44,232 nt of DNA from Trichomonas tenax (taxonomy: Eukaryota; Parabasalia; Trichomonadida; Trichomonadidae): NCBI GenBank assembly GCA_023091735.1, contig JALKBU010000377.1, forward strand, positions 1 to 44,232, in the 5' to 3' direction. Position numbers and translations under genes: made by a program. This document shows positions 1 through 7,879 of this stretch, in pieces; within the stretch, counting starts at the first letter, position 1, and each line of letters begins with the position of its first letter. Under the pieces are notes generated by a model. That model was given only the letters and a program-made list of their open reading frames with translations. It was not told where the DNA came from and did no database searches.

Positions 1-2
1 AA

Positions 3-116
3 GTCGACAAAGGCGAATTTGTCAGCCGTGTCATGGACCGCAATGCCATCAAAGCTCTTGCCCAACGCACGGCTGCTGCCGCTGAAGCCACCGCCAAAGC
101 TAAGCAGAAATGGTAA
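3..116 (+). CDS. 3' end of an unidentified protein (partial)
   Basis: An open frame runs in from the left edge and ends at TAA 114-116, giving the last 37 residues. The tail is rich in Ala and Lys and ends KAKQKW. Codons are clearly GC-richer (GCC, GTC, CGC, CTT) than in most of the window, which in trichomonads goes with highly expressed genes such as ribosomal proteins, glycolytic enzymes or cytoskeletal proteins. The basic Ala-rich end would suit a ribosomal protein, but I cannot name it. The start lies outside the window. Confidence 0.7.
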   Translation, partial: VDKGEFVSRVMDRNAIKALAQRTAAAAEATAKAKQKW

Positions 117-283
117 TCTTATTGTTATTACTCTCCATTATAATATTAGAATTTTCTTCAATTTGAAATTCATTTATCTTATGAAATTCAATCGTATAAA
201 TAAATTTTTGTCTTCGTTTATTTTAACAAGGTAACGCACTTTTAAGAAAAAAACGAGCAATAAAAAGAAATATTTTGGACGGA

Positions 284-520
284 TTAGTCTGTATCATCCA
301 TATCATCGTGCTTTGAGTGTTTCTGAGATTTGTGTTTCGAACCTTTAGACTTACGAGGCTTCTTTTCAGCTGTTGGGGGTGGATATTTCTTCAGAGAGCT
401 ATCCACGTACCTAGATGCGATGTGGCCTATTGGGTGGTCGCGCTGTATTTGGTCGAACATAGCTAACAACTCTTTCTGGTTAGGAACATTCATTATACGC
501 GGATTTTGGTGATTTGACAT
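284..520 (-). CDS. Small basic protein with a Lys/Ser/His tail, unknown function
   Basis: A 78-residue protein starting MSNHQNP at the first true ATG (the CAT at 518-520); the frame extends upstream only through a non-ATG codon. The N-terminal half is predicted helical (KELLAMFDQIQRDHP). It is followed by a short Pro stretch (KKYPPPTAEKKPRK), a Lys/Ser/His-rich run and an acidic end DDMDDTD. Such a basic tail would suit a nucleic-acid or ribonucleoprotein partner, but this is inference and no family is recognised. On the coding strand TTTACAA lies directly before the ATG. The gene is convergent with the partial gene to its left, with a gap of about 170 bases. Confidence 0.55.
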   Translation of the reverse strand: MSNHQNPRIMNVPNQKELLAMFDQIQRDHPIGHIASRYVDSSLKKYPPPTAEKKPRKSKGSKHKSQKHSKHDDMDDTD

Positions 521-2077
521 TTGTAAACTACACAAAATTTATATCAAATAACTGTATTCATTTTCTTTGCATTTTCCTCATATATACAATGGTGAGAATT
601 CGAAAAACACAAATTCGGCATTTTTTATTTTTTGCTTTAAGGAAATCAGTAAAATCACCAAAAATCGAGTAAAAATCTTATGTGTAATAAAAGGTGTTTC
701 AACTCTCAATTTTTGGTCCTTTTTCAAAAATAATTATGTATTTAGAATCTACATATGATACTGTTACTAGAATAAACAACTAAAAGTACCCTTAGGTTAC
801 AAAAGTGAGATGTTGGTATGTAAACTAAAATGCTATACATATGATTGCTAATTCATAGACCAAAAATTAAGCCTTTTTATTTCTGAACTTTCGGTTATTT
901 ATGACACTCGAGCTAAAATTCGATTTTTTTTAAAAAAAAAAGGGTTTTTATTTCTGAGCACTCTGTACCGATTTTTCCAAAAAAATAAATCGACAAAAAG
1001 ACGCCATTAATACTTGAGCATTAATGTGTCAATCTAGTTTTTAGAAATATCATCAATGATTCATTTTATCCAGATAATATTGTTCTTTTCAAGTGAAGGA
1101 TCGCAACCACATCAAGATGCACTAGTATAGACTGAATAGCACATTCTAATATACTATTGTTACATGATAATTCTTAGATCTTTCATTTCTATGATATACA
1201 TTGAAGTGTAAGTCTCTAAAGCAATACTGCTATTCATTATTAATGCAATATTCGATATTATTGGTATTCATGAAAACAAAAAATCTTTTTTGAAATTTCA
1301 ATATTATTTTTTATTGTTAATCTGCATTAATTTCAAGCTTTTCCAATATCAAACTGTTAGACAATACTATATTCAACTAACAAATTGGCACAAAATAATG
1401 TAACGGATCACTCCAAAAAAACGTATTTCTGACCGGCTTATTATAGATGCAACAGGAAGAAAATGCGCTGCACCCTGTTAAGATTTGTATTAATATTACT
1501 GAACTGTGTTTTGAATCAAGATCTAAGTCCTTTTGTGTTTGTTTTTTTAAAAGAAGTAAACTGTGATGTAAGAGATAACATGTATGAGGTGTTACGAGAA
1601 TAATTATCCTGTTATTTAAAGTAAATATTTTGCCATTTATTTATTGATTAAATTCATAAGCTCATTTTATGCAGGATTAGTTGCAAAGACAATATATTGC
1701 ATTTCATTAAATAAAATGCTTTCAAACTCGTAAATCGACATTTTGAAATTAGAAGTTTATACAATAATGAATAATTATATATGAAATTCTAACTACATGT
1801 TACTCATGTATAAATTTGGAAAGCTTTGATCAGTCTTATTTCGGATTCTTGACGAAATTGATTTTCGATATCAACGATAAAGGCTTTTGATCGAGGTTTT
1901 AGTATGATAATATTGATGAAAATAGCTTGTGTGTTATATTCTCGATGCTTCTCGTGTTAAAAAGCACCTTTCACTAAGAATATGATTTGCATCTTTGTTA
2001 AAAAGGCGGATTGTGAATTGAAAAAGGAGTGTAAGCATCGTCGTGCCTTTGCAAGCTTGCACACTAAGTCTGGGAAC
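521..2077. other. Gene-free AT-rich stretch
   Basis: I see no convincing coding region, only short ORFs without gene-like composition. A roughly 18-base segment (TTTTTATTTCTGA) occurs twice near 873 and 945. Small potential stem-loops of 6-8 bp occur (for example around 1451-1480 and 2029-2064), much weaker than the stems that begin at 2161. The stretch may hold the 5' part or promoter of a non-coding transcript covering the hairpin array, but nothing in the sequence proves it. Confidence 0.5.
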
Positions 2078-2132
2078 TTGAAAGTGGTCAGGGGCCAAAA
2101 TAGAGAGTTGAAACCCCTCTGGACTTTTTCAA
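2078..2132. other. Weak stem-loop at the edge of the hairpin array
   Basis: TTGAAA 2078-2083 pairs with TTTCAA at 2127-2132, and AGGGG 2090-2094 pairs with CCCCT 2114-2118. A two-base pair and a four-base internal loop lie between. It is weaker than the following hairpins and may be chance. Confidence 0.3.
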
Positions 2133-2160
2133 ATTATTATACTTCAATTACCACTTTTTA

Positions 2161-2221
2161 AAAATTTCGACAAAAAGTATCAAGAAAAGTGATAATATGT
2201 AAAGTGTTTTTGTCAGGTTTT
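2161..2221. other. Stem-loop H1
   Basis: Arms 2161-2176 and 2207-2221. The core is eight perfect pairs (GACAAAAA with TTTTTGTC), extended by seven pairs (two wobble) after a one-base bulge. The loop contains a further TATCA/TGATA stem. Confidence 0.6.
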
Positions 2222-2250
2222 AGATGATAGCACACTTCATGCTTTGAACC

Positions 2251-2329
2251 AATTTCATCACAAGGAGTGACTGAGTGCGTAGGATATGACACAAATTCAA
2301 TGCAGTCAGTCATTCTTTGTGATGAAATT
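2251..2329. other. Stem-loop H2, 28-base arms
   Basis: Arms 2251-2278 and 2302-2329 pair over 28 positions with two G-U wobbles and one G-G mismatch. The loop is 23 bases. Size and shape match a typical microRNA precursor. Confidence 0.75.
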
Positions 2330-2373
2330 TAAAAAGTTTAAATTCATCTCAATATAGAATACATTTTTTACGC

Positions 2374-2469
2374 TTTCATGGTTTTCTTGAGACAATTCTG
2401 TTATCATAATGGCCTTACATGGACAATGTTGACCATTATGAGCAGAATTTCCTCAAGAAAACCATGAAA
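2374..2469. other. Stem-loop H3, 38-base arms
   Basis: Arms 2374-2412 and 2432-2469. The outer 18 pairs are perfect. A two-base internal loop, seven more pairs, a wobble, a one-base bulge and about nine inner pairs follow. The loop is about 19 bases. Confidence 0.75.
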
Positions 2470-2600
2470 TTTCGTTGAATTTTTTGGTTTGAGCAAAATC
2501 ATCATGAAAAATGGATCAATGGATGGGATGTCTTACCAACCTTATGCATTGGGTTGTTTTTAATGATGATGTTGAAAAATTTTGAAATCAACGAAATTTC
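2466..2600. other. Stem-loop H4, bipartite
   Basis: Outer arms 2466-2478 and 2588-2600 are perfect over 13 bases. An inner stem 2498-2511 with 2557-2570 pairs over 14 positions with one mismatch. A loosely paired stretch lies between. Its first bases overlap the last bases of H3, so the two stems may compete. Confidence 0.6.
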
Positions 2601-2629
2601 AATGACTTTATTTTTGAGAATCCTATTTT

Positions 2630-2700
2630 TCTCGCTGCAATGCTGCTCATAAATGTATATGTATCCTTGATAACCTCTTGTGAACAGCATTGCAGCGAGA
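2630..2700. other. Stem-loop H5, 20-base arms
   Basis: Arms 2630-2649 and 2681-2700 pair over 20 positions with a single C-A mismatch. The loop is 31 bases. The stem is GC-richer (CGCTGCAATGCTG) than its surroundings. Confidence 0.75.
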
Positions 2701-2734
2701 CAACTTCCAAATTGCACAATGTTTTTACAAGATC

Positions 2735-2801
2735 ATCATGCAGAATGACTCACTCCATATGGATGCAGTTCCTTCATATATAAAGAGTCATTCTGCATGA
2801 T
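2735..2801. other. Stem-loop H6, 17 perfect pairs
   Basis: Arms 2735-2751 and 2785-2801 are perfectly complementary over 17 bases. The 33-base loop contains the small palindrome CCATATGG. Confidence 0.7.
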
Positions 2802-2848
2802 TAATTTTTATTTTTCATTAATTTAGAAACATTGTTTGAATGTTTCAA

Positions 2849-2945
2849 AAAATATGGATATCTGACTTCATCACACATATTGCATTAAATGAGTTCATGT
2901 GTTTGCTCGTTTCATATACATGATTTAGTCAGATATCCATGTTTT
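2849..2945. other. Stem-loop H7, 19-base arms
   Basis: Arms 2849-2867 and 2927-2945 pair over 19 positions with one wobble. A small extra hairpin (GAAACA with TGTTTC) lies just before it at 2826-2846. The large loop has an internal ACACAT/ATGTGT stem. Confidence 0.7.
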
Positions 2946-2969
2946 ATGAACGAATATAGTAGATATTTA

Positions 2970-3078
2970 ACAAATCACCTATTTGTCAATATTTTGCACG
3001 AATAATGTATATAGTGCACAGAAATATTAGATTCCATACATGCTTCGTGTATAATATTGACAAATAGGCGAGCTTTGT
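2970..3078. other. Stem-loop H8, 33-35-base arms
   Basis: Arms 2970-3002 and 3044-3078. The core has 16 perfect pairs (CCTATTTGTCAATATT), with further pairs on both sides after a bulge and single mismatches. The loop adds an ATGTAT/ATACAT stem. Confidence 0.75.
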
Positions 3079-3100
3079 AATAATCGACTTTTATTTTGCT

Positions 3101-3195
3101 TTTTAGCTCAAATCATAGTACAGCTTCATCATATGAGGCTGATCCATGATAGATTTGCCTCACATAATGGAACTGTGCTATGATTTGAGCTAAAA
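3101..3195. other. Stem-loop H9, 39-base arms
   Basis: This is the longest stem: 3101-3139 pairs with 3157-3195 without any gap. The outer 18 pairs are perfect. Over all 39 positions there are two G-U-type wobbles and three C-A or A-C mismatches. The loop is 17 bases. Confidence 0.8.
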
Positions 3196-3247
3196 TGCCA
3201 AACAAAATTGTGGATAATTTGGGAATCTGGACCTTTTCAAAATATTA

Positions 3248-3309
3248 GGATATACTGATGCTCCACTGACTCCCTATTTACTGGTAGTGGATGTAGAATC
3301 AGTATTTCC
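3248..3309. other. Stem-loop H10
   Basis: Arms 3248-3259 and 3298-3309 pair over 12 positions with one T-T mismatch. An inner stem (CTCCACT against AGTGGA) sits beyond an asymmetric bulge. Confidence 0.55.
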
Positions 3310-3494
3310 AAATAATTTAAATTTCAACTCTTTTTTCAAATAAATGCGAAAGGTATGTACTGCTCAACTATGTGGAATTACCTGTTTGTAGGCATTAGCT
3401 AAAATCAATTGCGAGCAAATAATTGACACATAAATTATTTACATGGCAGAAAGTGACCTAACACTTTTTTTGGGCAGGATTTCCGTACGCTACA

Positions 3495-3563
3495 ATAGAA
3501 TCGTATGATTATTTTCTCTTCTAAAACGATAAGTTTTGAATTGAAAATAATCATATATTCTAT
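3495..3563. other. Stem-loop H11
   Basis: Arms 3495-3516 and 3543-3563. There are 13 perfect pairs next to the loop, a small bulge, then seven outer pairs. The loop holds an AAAAC/GTTTT stem. It lies 185 bases beyond H10 and is the last clear member of the array. A TTTACATGGC motif at 3438-3447 lies in the gap. Confidence 0.65.
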
Positions 3564-3639
3564 AATTTACTTTTTTGTAAAGTTTTCAAAATATATCACT
3601 TTTGTCAAGAATTTTGGTGAGAAGTGTAAAAGTACAACG

Positions 3640-4446
3640 ATAAACCTTTGTCGTACTTCCTCTCTGCATAGAATCAACTTCCTACAATCATCCTCATCAT
3701 CTTCGCCGTCTCACTGATAATCAAACTCGGGCAGTTATAACTTGAGGGGATTGATTCCAAGTGATTCCACGATATCTCGAAAAGTCATCTCTTCCAATTT
3801 AAATTGGAAACAGCCATCACTGAGCTAGTTATTTGTACAAGATTGATCCTCGCCAGGTAGGCTTACATCTTCTTTTTGTAGTTCTTCATTGTATGTATTC
3901 CATGCTTCCTGAATAATGTCAGCTGACAGAATTTTTCATGATGGTTAATTAAACCATTTTCTCAACCATTTGTGATTCTTTTTCATAATCTCGGCTGTTG
4001 TCCACCCACTTTCTGAGTGATACATTTGGTGCTTGTTACTTATTTGATCTCGGTTACCAGGTTGCTTATGGCACCTAATGGTCTTCCCATTAGCACTAAG
4101 GAACATGGGTAACTTTGGCGGCATTTCATCCGCGCAAATTGTGCATAGGCTTGTTAATTAGAACTTTGGATGATGAATCTCTTTTTTTTATGTAGGAGAA
4201 ATCGCCGCTGAATCCAATGCGCCAAGCGGTCTCATCCATGTTGAACACATTATGTAGTTGGTGATTTTCAGTATTGAGCCTGTAGTTCTTTGATTTTAGC
4301 TTTGGAAGTTTCAACCAATTCATTATACTTTGCATAGTGTTTCGGTCTTCTAGCAAGTCTGACTTTTCTCCATGAATATTTGTACTTTTGGCGGTAGCAG
4401 TAAACCCAATGATTGCTTGCCTTAAAGTTTGCTTTCCTTCGCTCAT
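3640..4446 (-). pseudogene. Broken pogo/Tigger-like DDE transposase
   Basis: The minus strand encodes pieces of a DDE_1-type transposase. The frame 4446-4126 contains NMDETAWRIGF, matching the first catalytic Asp block of pogo/Tigger/jerky transposases (N-M-D-E-T-G-F). After a frameshift near 4135 another frame gives ICADEMPPKLPMF and SESGWTTAEI, matching the later blocks (second Asp region, then the Gly-Trp segment). That frame stops near 3955. A further remnant, SADIIQEAWNTYNE, follows after an apparent deletion. Frameshift, stops and missing blocks make it inactive. A separate short frame at 4721-4527 could be an N-terminal remnant but has no recognisable domain. It lies beside the MITE at 4872, but nothing shows that the two belong together. 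Confidence 0.6.
3793..3810. repeat. Perfect 18-base palindrome
   Basis: TTCCAATTT is followed directly by its reverse complement AAATTGGAA. It lies inside the decayed transposase region and may be chance in AT-rich DNA. Confidence 0.5.
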
Positions 4447-4871
4447 CTTTGTTTGTTGAGAATACTAAGCAATGCTAACTTCTTCATTATTTTTAATTTT
4501 ATTTGTAATGTCACTTAAAAGATTATCTAATTGCAGCGCCTCACCTCTTCATATTTCCTGTAATGCTGATGGACTTGGATGGGTGAAAAGTGTTCCATCC
4601 CCTTTGAAAGTATCATGAAGAAAAACATAAAATACTTAACCTGATAAATAATGTTTTCAATTGCTGTTTCATCACACATATCATATTTTTCTATCGATAT
4701 TTTTTTATTCAATAAGCCCATTTTATTGATTTAATGAAACTATACCAAAACAGTATATATATGATCTAAAATGATACTGATCACACTAGAGCTTGTTCAC
4801 TATCTACTACATCTACTATAATCGAGTTTTATACTCTCGAATTGGTATCGCATATCACGTTTTTCTTTCGA

Positions 4872-5796
4872 TATAGATGCGCGCATTGGCACTTTTTTGA
4901 TGCGCGCGGATTTTGCTGATTTACAGAGCGCGCAAAGCTCCTTGAAAAACCCCCAAATATTCATTCATTGCCCTGCAATATTTAGCCTCCCACCTGATTA
5001 AATTTTATAAACCCTAACTATTATCGTCCCTCATTTTTATACCAATTCTCCTTTTTTATCTATTAAAACAATCCCCTTCATATTGATTTATACCCCTTTT
5101 TAGCCAATACCCCCCTCATTTTTTGTTCAACCTTTATTTTTCTTAAAAAGTGACAGAATGCCTAAATTCGCACAATGCGCTCTATTACAGCGGTATTACA
5201 AATAGCTCATATAAAGGAATGGCAACAAAAAATGGCATATTTAACGAGAATCTTTTGAGATTATTTTGATTTTCTTCTATTGGATATATGATTAAAGAAT
5301 TGTAATATACACATCTAGGCCATATGAATGGCAGTTAATTTTTAGTTTGAAACACATGATTAAAATTATCATAGGAACAAATTTGAAATTGTGAGGAATA
5401 AATGGACAGAATCAACTACAATTGAATAGTATAGTATGAAGGACTAACTACCAAATGAAGAAAACTACAAGTACCTTGTGATGATTTTGCATGCTCTGTT
5501 TAACAGCTGATATTAATGTAGATTACGCACATAGATGCTGCCAGTAAGGTTTTGTTTTTATTTTAAACAGCATCAATATTTTGAAAAAGAATATTACTTT
5601 TGAAAACATTCATTTTTTCCCCTCAAAAACAGTAAAATTAATCAACACTATGGCTTTCTAGACTGCTTATGTTTAAAACATGGTATATAGCTATAATATG
5701 AGGGGCTGCTCCTTAGGGTCCATGTCACTTTTGCACCCTCGTGCTTTCCAAAAATCGTGCGCATTGGCCTTAAAAAGGCCAATGCGCACCACCATA
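4872..5796. mobile_element. MITE-like non-autonomous element, long copy
   Basis: The left end TATAGATGCGCGCATTGG (4872-4889) is nearly the reverse complement of the right end 5779-5796. The first 200 bases (to about 5070) match the element at 17092-17307 almost base for base, including the stretch GCCCTGCAATATTTAGC. The inside has no ORF of note, so it would need a transposase from elsewhere. The right end is doubled: an inverted copy of the terminal sequence (5757-5771) sits three bases before it. The superfamily is not certain. The TA at the outer edges would fit Tc1/mariner/pogo elements, but I could not define a target-site duplication. Confidence 0.65.
5757..5789. repeat. Perfect inverted repeat, 15-bp stem and AAA loop
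   Basis: GTGCGCATTGGCCTT at 5757-5771 is followed by AAA and its exact reverse complement at 5775-5789. It is formed by the right terminal repeat of the MITE and an inverted copy of it. It could extrude as a cruciform or fold in RNA. It lies 124 bases upstream of the next start codon. Confidence 0.75.
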
Positions 5797-5912
5797 AAAT
5801 ATATATTTGCATTTTATGCTAATCTATTTTCTCAAATAAAATTGAGGAAATAAGATTTTTAATTGAAAAACTTTGTTCGTACAAATATCGCAAAAAACTG
5901 ACAAAAAGAATT

Positions 5913-7085
5913 ATGAGTGCGACGATACCATTACTGATATCGGTTACCGCAAACGAAGATAAATTCATAAGGCAGAAACTCCAGAGACATCAGACAATGA
6001 AAATTGAAACAACTGGAGACTTGTATAACCACACATTGCTTTTCCCAGATCATCATGATGTTAAAATTGTCGTTTTCCACGGCGACAACCCCGAGGGACG
6101 CACTCTTGCTGATGACGAGAATGGTATTGTCGGTTATGGAACCGCTCCAGTCAAAGCTTTAATTACAGCCAAAAAAGATGTCGAAGTTGCAGCTTATGCA
6201 GCTTTCTTCCAGCATCATGAATCGGCGTTGTCAGCAATTTTGTACACAGATCCACGCCTTCAACTCAGGTTCACAAATAATCAAGCTAAGATTGCAACAG
6301 TTGGTTTCAACCCACCAAGCTCACCAGTTTTAGCATCAACGACAACCTCAGGAATGTCTATGCTCTTCCAATTATTCGATTCACACTTCTCATTCTCAAA
6401 TACAATTCTCACAAACATGCCACATATCCTTATCACACCAAGCAGATACGATGTCTTTTTGAACGTCAAGCCAGCTGCTGAACAGGGATATCACACACCA
6501 CTCGTTGCTGCTGTCGATGGCAATAAAATGGGTGCTATCTTCAAACTCAAGGCTGCAACAGAAGTATTCAAGCCAAAGCCAGAACCAAAGCCTGAAGAGC
6601 CACAACCAAAGCCTGAAGAGCCACAACCAAATCCAGCTCAGCCATCAGCAACAATATCAGAAGCTCCACAGAAGGAAGGACGCAGACACAGCCATAACAA
6701 GCATAGAGGAAATAACGTTGACTGCAACAACTTTATTTCCTTCGCCTTCGGTATGGGCTTCATGGCTTTGATCTTTGCAGTTGTTCATGCTTGCAAGAAG
6801 TGCAAGAAGCCATCTCTCCCAGATGATGATGCAATTCCACCAATCATGGGTGTCGCACAGCAGCAGCCACACTTCGTTGCTCCACCACCACGTCCAGCCT
6901 ATGTTGTCCCACAGCCACAGCAGCAGGCTCAGCAGCCATATCCAATGGTCCAGATCCAGCCAATGTCGAACCCATACGACAACTATGCTCAGCCACCAGC
7001 TCAACCGAAGTCACCTTCCCATGCAAAACAAGTTGTCTGTAATCCATACTCCGCGGCCCCTGTTTACGTTGTCTACCGCAAGTAA
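5913..7085 (+). CDS. Single-pass membrane protein with Pro/Gln-rich tail
   Basis: A 390-residue protein of unknown family. Residues 1-215 form a probably beta-rich domain without a clear signal peptide. A Pro/Lys/Glu spacer with two near-identical PKPEEPQ units follows (about 220-245), then a basic His/Arg stretch, one hydrophobic segment (about 272-293, FAFGMGFMALIFAVVHA) and CKKCKK directly after it, a likely palmitoylation site. The 90-residue tail is rich in Pro, Gln and Tyr (PQPQQQAQQPYP). The tail uses GC-richer codons, which suggests strong expression. CTGACA lies 12 bases before the ATG. The layout suggests a surface or organelle membrane protein with a cytosolic proline-rich tail that binds partners; this is inference. 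Confidence 0.8.
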   Translation: MSATIPLLISVTANEDKFIRQKLQRHQTMKIETTGDLYNHTLLFPDHHDVKIVVFHGDNPEGRTLADDENGIVGYGTAPVKALITAKKDVEVAAYAAFFQHHESALSAILYTDPRLQLRFTNNQAKIATVGFNPPSSPVLASTTTSGMSMLFQLFDSHFSFSNTILTNMPHILITPSRYDVFLNVKPAAEQGYHTPLVAAVDGNKMGAIFKLKAATEVFKPKPEPKPEEPQPKPEEPQPNPAQPSATISEAPQKEGRRHSHNKHRGNNVDCNNFISFAFGMGFMALIFAVVHACKKCKKPSLPDDDAIPPIMGVAQQQPHFVAPPPRPAYVVPQPQQQAQQPYPMVQIQPMSNPYDNYAQPPAQPKSPSHAKQVVCNPYSAAPVYVVYRK

Positions 7086-7273
7086 GTGAGTAAATAATCA
7101 AGTTTTTAAAAATTCATCAGTAAATTGATTTTCACTGCAAGGATTAAACATTATTGAGAAAAAACTTTTATATAGGAACAAGAACTAATTGAGAATTAAG
7201 ATTTTTTAAATTTCGTATTTTATAAAAACTTTAATGATTAAGGATAGAAGGGATAGAAGTATTTATTATAGAA

Positions 7274-7879
7274 TTAGAATGTTGTTAAATCATCCTGAAA
7301 GGCAAATTCCTCCCAGTGATTAAAAATGTCGATATTTTCTTCAGAAGCCTCGTTTTCGCGTTGGATAATGGCCTGAGCCATATTGACGAATGCAACTTCT
7401 TCAATTGATGGCAATGGTGGAGAGATATAACTCTGATTTTCATTTTCAGCAGATGATGCATAGTATCTGACTGTCCACTGTCTCAGCTCAGATGGATTGC
7501 CTCTGAGACATGGAATTTCTGTTAAAAGCTCTTCGCATTCGGATGCTCTTCCACTGATAATTGTGTAGCCCATTCCTTTGAGTGAACTATTGATAGATGT
7601 TTTGCACCTTAGTACCAACATTCTTAATTGTGATGTGTTGACTGCAATGCCTCCATCAAATTTCAAAAATCCGCAAGCGAGACATCTTCGCCATTTGTCT
7701 TGCTGATCATGATTCTGGAACATTTCTACAGCATCAACAATATCTTTGAAGTCATCAATCTTTGTATTTCGTTTATTTTTTAATGATGGCTGCGACAAAG
7801 CTTCTTGAATTCTCTTATATGTTGCCTGGTCTGCTTGAGATAGCAGTTTCCAATACTTTGGTTGCTGTTCACCAAACAT
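7274..7879 (-). CDS. Initiator-binding-domain (IBD) protein, IBP39-like
   Basis: A 201-residue protein. Residues about 5-125 match the IBD fold of T. vaginalis IBP39, the DNA-binding protein that reads the initiator of parabasalid core promoters. Visible hallmarks are PKYWKLL near the N-terminus, KWRRCLACGFLKFDGGIAVN (62-81) and CKTSINSSLKGMGY (92-105), the winged-helix recognition part. The C-terminal 75 residues are acidic and lack the larger C-domain of IBP39, so it is shorter than that protein; many short IBD paralogues are known in this group. Role: probably sequence-specific DNA binding in the nucleus. The promoter carries TCATTTCATTTATT about 10 bases before the ATG, a good initiator. 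It is convergent with the membrane-protein gene, gap 188 bases. Confidence 0.8.
   Translation of the reverse strand: MFGEQQPKYWKLLSQADQATYKRIQEALSQPSLKNKRNTKIDDFKDIVDAVEMFQNHDQQDKWRRCLACGFLKFDGGIAVNTSQLRMLVLRCKTSINSSLKGMGYTIISGRASECEELLTEIPCLRGNPSELRQWTVRYYASSAENENQSYISPPLPSIEEVAFVNMAQAIIQRENEASEENIDIFNHWEEFAFQDDLTTF

Larger units (their letters stand above)
2161..3563. ncRNA. Array of about eleven imperfect long stem-loops, resembling a microRNA precursor cluster
   Basis: Within 1.4 kb there are eleven separate inverted repeats, each 61-135 bases long, with arms of about 12-39 bases, loops of about 17-41 bases and spacers of only 22-52 bases between most of them. Their sequences differ, so this is not one repeat copied many times. 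Several arms carry G-U wobbles or C-A mismatches, as expected if pairing is kept in RNA (or its reverse complement) rather than arising from recent inversion. No ORF of substance overlaps. The layout is what a polycistronic hairpin-RNA locus would look like. Transcription, strand and processing are inference. A hairpin-rich mobile element or fast-decaying palindromes are alternatives. Confidence 0.6.

Noticed and set aside
567..758. 63-codon plus-strand frame after the small basic gene
   Set aside because: Phe/Ile/Lys/Asn composition of random AT-rich DNA; no motif.
2502..2717. 71-codon minus-strand frame inside the hairpin array
   Set aside because: It covers parts of stem-loops H4 and H5, has no protein-like composition, and is explained by chance openness.
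2161..3563. CRISPR-like repeat-spacer reading of the array
   Set aside because: No sequence is shared between units; each unit is only complementary to itself.
3505..3717. 70-codon plus-strand frame
   Set aside because: Covers hairpin H11 and AT-rich DNA; the composition (Ile/Phe/Tyr runs) is that of translated AT-rich sequence.
6657..7004. Trp-rich minus-strand frame opposite the membrane-protein gene
   Set aside because: Shadow of the Pro/Gln codons (CCA, CAG) on the other strand.
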